The notes below the pieces were generated by a model. The model was given only the letters and a program-made list of their open reading frames with translations. It was not told the origin of the DNA and did not search any database. Both the position numbers and the translations under genes were made by a program. From contig JASJYW010000026.1 of NCBI GenBank assembly GCA_030386875.1, positions 16,546,193 to 16,610,192 of the forward strand: a DNA stretch of 64,000 nucleotides. The letters run 5' to 3'. The stretch comes from Morinoia aosen. Taxonomy: Eukaryota > Arthropoda > Malacostraca > Amphipoda > Talitridae. Positions 28,426-38,500 of this stretch are shown one piece after another; the first letter of the stretch is position 1; the number at the start of each line of letters is the position of its first letter.

Positions 28426-31400
28426 ACAGCGCACAAAGGAGTACAGAAGGTATCTCTACAGCGCACAAAGGAGTACAGAAGGTATCTCTACAGCGCACAA
28501 AGGAGTACAGAAGGTATCTCTACAGCGTACAAAGGAGTACAGAAGGTATCTCTACAGCGCAAAAAGGAGTACAGGAAACATCTCTAGAACGTACAAAGGA
28601 GTACACGAGGTATCTCTACAGCGTACAAAGGAGTACAGAAGGTATCTCTACAGCGCACAAAGGAGTACAGAAGGTATCTCTACAGCGCACAAAGGAGTAC
28701 AGAAAGAGTGTCTACAGCGCACCAAGGAGTACATAAGGTATCTCTACAGCGCACAAAGGAGTACAGGAAATATCTCTAGAACGTACAAAGGAGTACACGA
28801 GGTATCTCTACAGCGTACAAAAGAGTACAGAAGGTATCTCTACAGCGCACAAAGGAGTACAGAAGGTATCTCTACAGCGCACAAAGGAGTACAGAAGGTA
28901 TCTCTACAGCGCACAAAGGAGTACAGGAAATATCTCTAGAACGTACAAAGGAGTACGCGAGGTATCTCTACAGCGCACAAAGGAGTACAGAAGGTATCTC
29001 TACAGCGCACAAAGTACAGAAGGTATCTCTACAGCGCACAAAGGAGTACAGGAAATATCTCTAGAACGTACAAAGGAGTACACGAGGTATCTCTACAGCG
29101 CACAAAGGAGTACAGAAGGTATCTCTACAGCGCACAAAGGAGTACAGAAGGTATCTCTACAGCGCACAAAGGAGTACAGAAGGTATCTCTACAGCGCACA
29201 AAGGAGTACAGAAGGTATATCTACAGCGCACAAAGGAGTACAGAAGGTATCTCTACAGCGCACAAAGGAGTACAGAAGGTATCTCTACAGCGCACAAAGG
29301 AGTACAGAAGGTATCTCTACAGCGCACAAAGGAGTACAGAAGGTATCTCTACAGCGCACAAAGGAGTACAGAAGGTATCTCTACAGCGCACAAAGGAGTA
29401 CAGGAAATATCTCTAGAACGTACAAAGGAGTACACGAGGTATCTCTACAGCGCACAAAGGAGTACAGAAGGTATCTCTACAGCGCACAAAGGAGTACAGA
29501 AGGTATCTCTACAGCGCACAACGGAGTACAGAAGGTATCTCTACAGCGCACAAAGGAGTACAGAAGGTATTTCTACAGCGCACAAAGGAGTACAGGAAAT
29601 ATCTCTAGAACGTACAAAGGAGTACACGAGGTATCTCTACAGCGTACAAAGGAGTACAGAAGGTATCTCTACAGCGCACAAAGGAGTACAGAAGGTATCT
29701 CTACAGCGCACAAAGGAGTACAGAAGGTATCTCTACAGCGCACAAAGGAGTACAGAAGGTATCTCTACAGCGCACACAGGAGTACAGAAGGTATCTCTAC
29801 AGCGCACAAAGGAGTACAGGAAATATCTCTAGAACGTACAAAGGAGTACACGAGGTATCTCTACAGCGCACAAAGGAGTACAGGAGGTATCTCTACAGCG
29901 CACAAAGGAGTACAGAAGGTATCTCTACAGCGCACAAAGGAGTACAGAAGGTATCTCTACAAGGCACAAAGGAGTACAGAAGGTATCTCTACAGCGCACA
30001 AAGGAGTACAGGAAATATCTCTAGAACGTACAAAGGAGTACACGAGGTATCTCTACAGCGTACAAAGGAGTACAGAAGGTATCTCTACAGCGCACAAAGG
30101 AGTACAGAAGGTATCTCTACAGCGCACAAAGGAGTACAGAAGGTATCTCTAGAGCGCACAAAGGAGTACAGAAGGTATCTCTACAGCGTACAAAGGAGTA
30201 CACGAGGTATCTCTACAGCGCACAAAGAAGTACAGAAGGTATCTCTACAGCGCACAAAGGAGTACAGAAGGTATCTCTACAGCGCACAAAGGAGTACAGG
30301 AAATATCTCTAGAACGTACAAAGGAGTACACGAGGTATCTCTACAGCGCACAAAGGAGTACAGAAGGTATCTCTACAGCGCATAAAGGAGTACAGAAGGT
30401 ATCTCTACAGCGCACAAAGGAGTACAGGAAATATCTCTAGAACGTACACAGAAGTACACGAGGTATCTTTACAGCGCACAAAGGAGTACAGAAGGTATCT
30501 CTACAGCGCACAAAGGAGTACAGAAGGTATCTCTACAGCGCACAAAGGAGTACAGAAGGTATCTCTACAGCGTACAAAGGAGTACACGAGGTATCTCTAC
30601 AGCGCACAAAGGAGAACAGAAGGTATCTCTACAGCGCACAAAGGAGTACAGAAGGTATCTCTACAGCGCAAAAAGGAGTACAGAAGGTATCTCTACAGCG
30701 CAAAAAGGAGTACAGAAGGTATCTCTACAGCGCACAAAGGAGTACAGAAGGTATCTCTACAGCGCACAAAGGAGTACAGAAGGTATCTCTACAGCGCACA
30801 AAGGAGTACAGAAGGTATCTCTACAGCGTACAAAGGAGTACACGAGGTATCTCTACAGCGCACAAAGGAGTACAGAAGGTATCTCTACAGCGCACAAAGG
30901 AGTACAGAAGGTATCTCTACAGCGCACAAAGCAGTACAGAAGGTATCTCTACAGCGCACAAAGGAGTACAGGAAATATCTCTAGAACGTACAAAGGAGTA
31001 CACGAGGTATCTCTACAGCGTACAAAGGAGTACAGAAGGTATCTCTACAGCGCACAAAGGAGTACAGAAGGTATCTCTACAGCGCACAAAGGAGTACAGA
31101 AGGTATCTCTACAGCGCACAAAGGGGTACAGAAGGTATCTCTACAGCGCACAAAGGAGTACAGAAGGTATCTCTACAGCGCACAAAGGAGTACAGAAGGT
31201 ATCTCTACTGCGCACAAAGGAGTACAGGAAATATCTCTAGAACGTACAAAGGAGTGCACGAGGTATCTCTACCGCGCACAAAGGAGTACAGAAGGTATCT
31301 CTACAGCGCACAAAGGAGTACAGAAGGTATCTCTACAGCGCACAAAGGAGTACAGAAGGTATCTCTACAGCGCACAAAGGAGTACAGAAGGTATCTCTAC

Positions 31401-33992
31401 AGCGCACAAAGGATTACAGGAAATATCTCTAGAACATACAAAGGAGTACACGAGGTATCTCTACAGCGTACAAAGGAGTATAGAAGGTATCTCTACAGCG
31501 TACAAAGGAGTACAGAAGGTATCTCTACAGCGCACAAAGGAGTACAGAAGGTATCTCTAGAGCGCACAAAGGAGTACAGAAGGTATCTCTACAGCGCACA
31601 AAGGAGTACAGAAGGTATCTCTACAGCGCACAAAGGAGTACAGGAAATATCTCTAGAACGTACAAAAGAGTACACGAGGTATCTCTACAGCGTACAAAGG
31701 AGTACAGAATGTATCTCTACAGCGCACAAAGGAGTACAGAAGGTATCTCTACAGCGCACAAAGGAGTACAGGAAATATCTCTAGAACGCACAAAGGAGTA
31801 CACGATGTATCTCTACAGCGTACAAAGGAGTACAGAAGGTATCTTTACAGCGTACAGTGGAGTACAGAAGGTATCTCTACAGCGTACAAAGGAGAACAGA
31901 AGGTATCTCTACAGCGCACAAAGGAGTACAGAAGGTATCTCTATAGCGCACAAAGGAGTACAGAAGGTATCTCTACAGCGCACAAAGGAGTACAGAAGGT
32001 ATCTCTACAGCGCACAAAGGAGTACAGAAGGTATCTCTACAGCGCACAAAGGAGTACAGGAAATATCTCTAGAACGTACAAAGGAGTACACGAGGTATCT
32101 CTACAGCGTACAAAGGAGTACAGAAGGTATTTCTACAGCGCACAAAGGAGTACAGAAGGTATCTCTACAGCGCACAAAGGAGTACAGAATGTATCTCTAC
32201 AGCGCACAAAGGAGTACAGAAGGTATCTCTACAGCGCACAAAGGAGTACAGGAAATATCTCTAGAACGTACAAAGGAGTACACGAGGTATCTCTACAGCG
32301 TACAAAGGAGTACAGAAGGTATCTCTACAGCGCACAAAGGAGTACAGAAGGTATCTCTACAGCGTACAAATGAGTACAGAAGGTATCTCTACAGCGCACA
32401 AAGGAGTACAGAAGGTATCTCTACAGCGCACAAAGGAGTACAGAAGGTATCTCTACAGCGCACAAAGGAGTACAGAAGGTATCTCTACAGCGCACAAAGG
32501 AGTACAGAAGGTATCTCTACAGCGCAGAAAGGAGTACAGAAGGTATATCTACAGCGCACAAAGGAGTACAGAAGGTATCTCTACACCGCACAAAGGAGTA
32601 CAGAAGGTATCTCTACAGCGCACAAAGGAGTACAGAAGGTATCTCTACAGCGCACAAAGGAGTACAGAAGGTATCTCTACAGCGTACAAAGGAGTACAGA
32701 AGGTATCTCTACAGTGCACAAAGGAGTACAGGAAATATCTCTAGAACGTACAAAGGAGTTCACGAGGTATCTCTACAGCGTACAAAGGAGTACAGAAGGT
32801 ATCTCTACAGCGCACAAAGGAGTACAGAAGGTATCTCTACAGCGCACAAAGGAGTACAGAAAGAGTCTCTACAGCGCACCAAGGAGTACAGAAGGTATCT
32901 CTACAGCGCAAAAAGGAGTACAGGAAATATCTCTAGAACGTACAAAGGAGTACACGAGGTATCTCTACAGCGTACAAAGGAGTACAGAAGGTATCTCTAC
33001 AGCGCACAAAGGAGTACAGAAGGTATCTCTACAGCGCACAAAGGAGTACAGAAGGTATCTCTACAGCGCACAAAGGAGTACAGAAGGTATCTCTACAGCG
33101 CACAAAGGAGTACAGAAGGTATCTCTACAGCGCACAAAGGAGTACAGGAAATATCTCTAGAACGTACAAAGGAGTACACGAGGTATCTCTACAGCGCACA
33201 AAGGAGTACAGAAGGTATCTCTACAGCGCACAAAGGAGTACAGAAGGTATCTCTACAGCGCACGAAGGAGTACAGAAGGTATCTCTACAGCGCACAAAGG
33301 AGTACAGAAGGTATCTCTACAGCGCACAAAGGAGTACAGGAAATATCTCTAGAATGTACAAAGGAGTACCCGAGGTATCTCTACAGCGCACAAAGGAGTA
33401 CAGAAGGTATCTCTACAGCGCACAAAGGAGTACAGAAGGTATCTCTACAGCGCACAGAGGAGTACAGAAGGTATCTCTACAGCGCACAAAGGAGTACAGA
33501 AGGTATCTCTACAGCGCACAAAGGAGTACAGAAGGTAACTCTACAGCGCACAAAGGAGTACAGAAGGTATCTCTACAGCGCACAAAGGAGTACAGAAGGT
33601 ATCTCTACAGCGCACAAAGGAGTACAGGAAATATCTCTAGAACGTACAAAGGAGTACACGAGGTATCTCTACAGCGTACAAAGGAGTACAGAAGGTATCT
33701 TTACAGCGCACAGAGCAGTACAGAAGGTATCTCTACAGCGCACAAAGGAGTACAGGAAATATCTCTAGAACGTACAAAGGAGTACACGAGGTATCTCTAC
33801 AGCGTGCAAAGGAGTACAGTATGTATCTCTACAGCGCACAAAGGAGTACAGAAAGTATCTCTACAACGCACAAAGGAGTACAGGAAATATCTCTAGAACG
33901 TACAAAGGAGTACACGATGTATCTCTACAGCGTACAAAGGAGTACAGAAGGTATCTTTACAGCGTACAATGGAGTACAGAAGGTATCTCTAC
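28426..33992. repeat. Superblock copy B, part before the retrotransposon
   Basis: This stretch is nearly identical to 1-5566. By eye I found six substitutions (at 146, 526, 1119, 1901, 3469 and 4160 of copy A) and one single-base indel; I may have missed a few. Shared private variants include TCTACCGCGC, the GTGGAGTAC variant after GCGTACA near 3430/31856, and AAAGAGTCTCTACAGCG. The match runs to 33992, where it is cut by the LTR, and resumes in copy A coordinates at 5563-5566, the target duplication. Confidence 0.9.
33989..33992. other. Target site duplication, left copy (CTAC)
   Basis: These are the last four satellite bases before the LTR begins with TGTAAG. They match 42530-42533. A duplication of 4-6 bp is usual for BEL/Pao integrases. 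Confidence 0.85.
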
Positions 33993-34884
33993 TGTAAGAA
34001 ATTCTCGCACACTACAACTTTAAAGGATATAGAAACGGTCAATTAAGATTTAGATTTAACGAATTATATTGTTGTTAGATGTCAATTCAATTCAGATTGA
34101 AACGGAGAACAAACATCCGTAAAATGACGGTAATAAGGTTTACGTTTGATTTAGAATTTCAAGAATTTCCAGATCTTGATAGTTTTGGTATTAGGTTTGT
34201 TATGGTGCGACGCCCCGAATAGGAGGTGCTCGGTCGTTCAAAGTTGCGTCACTGAGAGGCTTCACACGATTAGGTTGCACCACGGTGCACGTCTCTTTTG
34301 GGTCCACGGTTAATCCTTAAAGAAGCCAGCACGGGAACCGGAGGGAGCTGTCTAGCCCGCGACCGAACCATGAACGCCTGCAACGAGCAACAACACGATA
34401 ATTGCGAAGCCCAATCTTGTGGAGCTTATAACGATCAATAAGAGCTTATATTTCGACACTATACTGCAAAGAATTCAGGTCAGAAGCACCCTAGCATAAC
34501 GAACCCAGAGAGCAACGCAGAATATGATCGGATCGGAGGCACCAGACACTGCAGGTTCGGCGAAAAACCAGATAAAGAACGGCCAGCAGACGGACGCCCA
34601 GACGGAAGCGAAGCTGACTTTAGATTCGTATACTAAGGAAACAAAAGAAAGACGGTAAGTTGAGGAACAAACAACCCGATATACCAATAATGTGAATATG
34701 AAAAACAATTTTGACCACGAAACTCACCCAAGTATATTGCCATACTCGGTGGGCCGCAAAACCACTTTAAGAGGTAATTTAGAAATTTAGTAGAAAACAG
34801 TACAAGGTAGATGTTCGGTCAAAGGACAGAAAGGATAGTAGGGAGATGTTTTTAACTTGTGAAAAGCATAGCCCAGAAGAAAAT

Positions 34885-34915
34885 TACCGCCGGGAGGTTC
34901 GCAGAGCAGGCGGTA
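34885..34915. other. Potential stem-loop in LTR
   Basis: TACCGCC (34885-34891) and GGCGGTA (34909-34915) are perfect inverted repeats with a 17-base loop. The same structure is in the 5' LTR 7022 bp further on. A role in RNA structure is possible but unsupported beyond the pairing. Confidence 0.35.
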
Positions 34916-35060
34916 GCCCACCTCTTAAGATTAGAAACCACACCAGCTCAATACAAGAATAATTTAAATAATGATCATAAAGATCTTTAATGGCAGCGCC
35001 TACATTCAGGTCGCAACCCATAAATTTAAGGTAAGTTTAATTTCAAGGTTCAACGCAGTA

Positions 35061-35102
35061 GGCCGTAGCCTTACTACAGTTTAATATAACAGGCCGTAGC
35101 CT
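35061..35102. repeat. Short direct repeat in LTR
   Basis: GGCCGTAGCCT occurs at 35061-35071 and 35092-35102, 31 bp apart, and again in the other LTR at 42083 and 42114. It may be a duplicated regulatory word. Nothing else about its role can be read. Confidence 0.5.
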
Positions 35103-35143
35103 AATTAATTTTAAGTAGACCGAACACCTTTAAGAGTGTAAAA

Positions 35144-35149
35144 TTTATT
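35144..35149 (-). promoter_or_regulatory. Possible polyadenylation signal in 3' LTR
   Basis: The plus strand reads TTTATT, giving AATAAA on the coding strand. It lies 359 bases into the LTR in coding sense, a plausible place for the end of an R region. A single hexamer in AT-rich sequence is weak evidence. The same hexamer occurs 7022 bp away in the 5' LTR. Confidence 0.3.
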
Positions 35150-35487
35150 ACCCGAACAAAAAATTTAAATGAAAGAAAATCGCATTCACACAAACTTAAA
35201 AACAGTTAAAAGATAAAAGTAGCAGCAAGAGCATAGGAAGTCGAGGGTCAGTGGCAGATCACGGCAGAGTTACGTTACTAGCAACCATCACAAGAGCCCG
35301 TCCACAAAGCCAACCGGCCACACAACCATCTCACGTGGTAGCAAGAGAAGGAGCTGAACAGCACACTCAATTTCAAAAAACTAGGACCATCCGAACACAC
35401 CGCCCGAACCCCGATGAAATCGGCAAAAAAAACAAAATCCCACCGGCCCACAGTACAGGCTCAAAATAAAAAGCCACGTGAGGCGTA

Positions 35488-35507
35488 TGTGGGAAGAATT
35501 TCCCACA
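35488..35507. repeat. Inverted repeat at LTR edge (3' LTR copy)
   Basis: TGTGGGAA and TTCCCACA form a perfect 8-bp inverted repeat separated by four bases, at the outermost 20 bp of the LTR. Each arm contains GTGGGAA, which resembles the consensus of the animal CSL/Su(H) transcription factor. It could be a paired regulatory site, an integrase recognition end, or both. Confidence 0.6.
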
Positions 35508-35530
35508 CATTCCCCGGCGGGGGGACTGGA
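35508..35530 (-). other. 3' untranslated spacer with probable polypurine tract
   Basis: The 23 nt between the gag-pol stop and the 3' LTR read, in coding sense, a C-rich run and then GGGGAATG immediately before the LTR's TGTGGG. The purine-rich GGGGAA at the LTR edge is the best candidate for the plus-strand primer. It is short and preceded by pyrimidines, so the limits are uncertain. Confidence 0.55.
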
Positions 35531-38500
35531 TCAATTGATTTGATCCTTCATAAGATCGAGACACCGGCTAGCTGCAACCCTCCGTGGCAAGTCTCTCGGC
35601 TCTGCAACAGGAGGAACAGCATTAGGTTCAGATCGATACACAACTTCATCGGCGGCTAATTCTAACGGATACAACAGTGAAATGGCATAAACACCAACAC
35701 TACGGTCTGGCCTCAGGACCTCGACACTTCTCGTTTTACCATCAACTCCTGTTAACAACTTTATCACACGTCCCATGGACCACATCGGCCGGGCTTTTAC
35801 AGGTGACGAAATCAGCACAATGTCGTTTACTTTGATTTTATCTTCCCATTCTGGCTGAAAACAATTCTTATTTGTCTCTCTCAGAGAGAGCAGATATTCC
35901 TCATACCACAATTTCTTGAACTTATCTAACGCGTCTTCTCTGACCTCTAAAGTTTTCAGAAGATCCGACCTAGAGGGCTGACTAAGCTCGTCGCTAAACG
36001 AAGACCCAAACGTGAAGCACGAAGAGTCTGCAACGCCAGCCTTCAAAAATGAATTTGGAGTCATAAAATTTTGCGAGAGATCCTCTGTATTGAGATAGGT
36101 CAATGGTCTGCTGTTCACTGCATTCTGAACCTCTGCCAACAAAGTTAAAAATGAGAAATACTCTATTTTACTTCTACCAATGGATTTATAAAGACAGCTT
36201 TTCACCACGCGAATAAGCCGCTCCCACGCACTTCCAAACCACGCAGAATACAATGGTATCCTAATATGCTTTATGTTATTTCGTACTAGGTGATTTTTAA
36301 ACTGGTCATCGAGACTGGCTGCATTTAGCAAGTCAGCAGCGTGCTTGAAGGAAGGCGCGTTGTCACTATACAAGGAACGGGGAATACCGTACCTTGTACA
36401 GAACCGCATAAAAGCTGACAGAAAAGACAATGTTGACATATCAGGGACCAACTCCAAATGCACAGCCCTAATGCTCAAGCATGTAAAAATTATCAGATAC
36501 ATTTTGACAACACTTTCTCCAAATTTAACGTTAAAATGTCCCGTGAAGTCCACACCTACGTGTTCATAAGGCCTCACAAAGTTTACTTTGTCCCCAATAT
36601 AATTAGTTGGCTTGGGATATCTGAACGCTAACGCGTTATACTTCTTACAAAGAACACAAGTTTTTAACACGCTCTTGACCAAAGGCCTAGGCTTAGAGAG
36701 CCAATATCCCTGGTTACGTAAAGTACTCAAGGTAGAAGAAACCCCCATGTGCTTGCATTTCTCATGGCTATCTTCTATGAGCAACTTAGTTAAATGACTA
36801 TGCCTGGAAAGCAAGATTGGATTAGCCACATCATAGGAAATGCTAAGACACTTTTCAAGTCTACCACCAGAACGAAGTAACCCGTTCAAATCCAAAAAAA
36901 GATTCAAATCGTTGACCAAAGTAGGAGGAGTTTTATTAGCAGGACCTGTCAGAAAATTAATTTCCCGCTCGAAGTGTCGCCTCTGCTCAAATTTCAACCA
37001 ATACATACGAGCCCTATTGTAAAGTTCAAGAGGAGCAACTTTGTCTCGTCTACAACGCGAAGAAAACTCGAACAACCTCGCGGTAACTCCGACGAGTTTA
37101 CGAAAACTACTGAACTTGTTTACAGGCATTACAGGCTCGTCATCTTGCGGTCCGACCAAATGAGCAAAACACACCACCTCAGTTTTTGCTGCTACAGGCA
37201 AACACGCCAAAGAACTATTCGGCCACTCACTTTCAGCATGACACAGAAATTTAGGCCCTTCCCTCCAAAGGTCAAACTTCCTTACCAACTCTCCAAAGCT
37301 TAAACCCCTGGTCAATAAATCCGCAGGGTTCAAGTCAGAGGGAACATATTTAAATTCACACTGAATGCCACTACTAGCAAGTATACTCTCACGAAACCCA
37401 GAAATTTCCTTAAGCCTATTATCGGCGAACACATTTTTGGTTTTCACGTAGCCGTTGAAGAGCCACGATAGGACGATCTGTGCGTCAATTCCAAATGTGA
37501 TGCTACTCAGTTTACTTTTATCAAAAGATTTAATTAAACTCTGCAAACATTTAAAAGCAAGAAAAACTGCAAGCAGTTCAAGCGTAGGGAGGCTCCTAGT
37601 CTTAGCTGGAGCAATTTTATTTTTAGCAAAAATCAAGTTTGATACGAAGGCCTTACGCCTCCGCACCACAGCATAAAACGCACACCCGTAATGGGTCTTA
37701 GAAGCATCCGTAAAAACGAACAGACGCACTTCCTGATGGGAATTAAAAACCTGACGATTAAAACTGAAACTATGTAACTGTTCGAGGTCACGACGCAGCG
37801 ATAACCATTCCGACCGCACCTCATCTGGTAATACCTCATCCCAACCCACTCCCAGCCTCCACAGCTTTCTCATCAAAGTCTTACCTCTAACCGTTATAGG
37901 ACTCAGGAGACCCAAAGGATCGAAGCATTTAGCCATGCAAGAGAGCACAGCTCTCTTAGTTACCACAAGGGAATCATCTATTTTATTAGGAGAAAGCTGC
38001 AACAGGTCCGAGCGTGGGAAATATTTATACCCTAATACTTTTTCACAGTCATCCGGACTATCACTCGAGACACCGTCGCGCACGAACAAACTGGAGAGTT
38101 GGGTACAATTGCTCGACCATGACCTCAAATCAAAACCACCAGCCCTCATACGATCACACGCCGATTCATAAATACCCTTCAGTTCAGAGACTGAATTTCC
38201 AGTTATGAATAAATTGTCAACATACATGCCATTTTTAAGGAAATCATTACATTGGTCATCAGGGTATTTAGCTAAATGATTTTTTATAACATAATTCAAA
38301 ATGAATGGACTTGCAATAAATCCGAACACTATAGTTGTATACCTATAGGCGATCAATTCTCCTTCACTTTCCCAGAGAATACAAAATTTATCTCTATCGA
38401 ACTCCGAACTCAATTTTATCTGTAAAAAGGCTTTTCGTATGTCCGCTATTGCTAAGTAGTCATCTTTCCGTAAATTAATTAGCAAAGTGAACAAATCTCC

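Larger units (their letters stand above)
1..33992. repeat. 32-bp satellite array, left arm
   Basis: This is a head-to-tail tandem array with a 32-bp period and no non-satellite DNA inside it. The majority monomer begins ACAGCGCACAAAGG, continues AGTACAGAA and ends GGTATCTCT; its GC content is 15/32. Subtypes seen many times are a type ending GGAAATATCTCT, a type beginning AGAACGTAC with ACACGAGG, a GCGTAC type, and a 29-bp type missing three bases after ACAAAG. Most neighbouring monomers are identical or differ by one or two bases, which indicates recent homogenisation. The array continues beyond the left edge of the window and stops only where the retrotransposon begins. Plus-strand open frames in it are artefacts: the consensus has no stop codon and 3 x 32 bp gives a 32-residue periodic peptide. 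A chromosomal role such as centromeric or pericentromeric is possible but not shown. Confidence 0.97.
33993..35507 (-). repeat. 3' LTR
   Basis: This 1515-bp repeat lies downstream of the gag-pol stop codon in coding sense, 23 bases from it. It differs from the 5' LTR by G at 34236, G at 34256, and the dinucleotide GA at 35413-35414. It ends at 33993, directly next to satellite sequence. The length is on the long side for an LTR retrotransposon. Confidence 0.96.

Noticed and set aside
2829-33896. Many long plus-strand open frames (up to 962 codons) with periodic RTKEY / YLYSAQRSTEGIS-like peptides
   Set aside because: They follow from a stop-free 32-bp repeat whose length is not a multiple of three. 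Starts are chance ATG or GTG variants, stops are chance or junction TAG, all frames give the same peptide, and there is no promoter, intron or non-repeat end.
1-33992. Possible CRISPR array, given a 32-bp direct repeat
   Set aside because: Repeats are contiguous with no unique spacers, there are thousands of bases without interruption, no cas genes are present, and the inserted element is a metazoan-type retrotransposon.
34445-34452. TATA-like AATATAAG on the coding strand of the 3' LTR
   Set aside because: AT-rich surroundings make such words common. Its position relative to the AATAAA candidate would place the poly(A) signal upstream of the start, so the two cannot both be right; not listed as a feature.
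34475-34708. 77-codon minus-strand frame in both LTRs
   Set aside because: It is hydrophobic at the start and identical in both LTRs simply because the LTRs are identical. No family resemblance is seen, and its position inside an LTR does not suggest an accessory gene.
35251-35659. Plus-strand frames of 72-81 codons at the inner edge of the 3' LTR
   Set aside because: They run opposite to the element and across the LTR boundary into the end of gag-pol; the first is repeated in the other LTR. There is no supporting signal.
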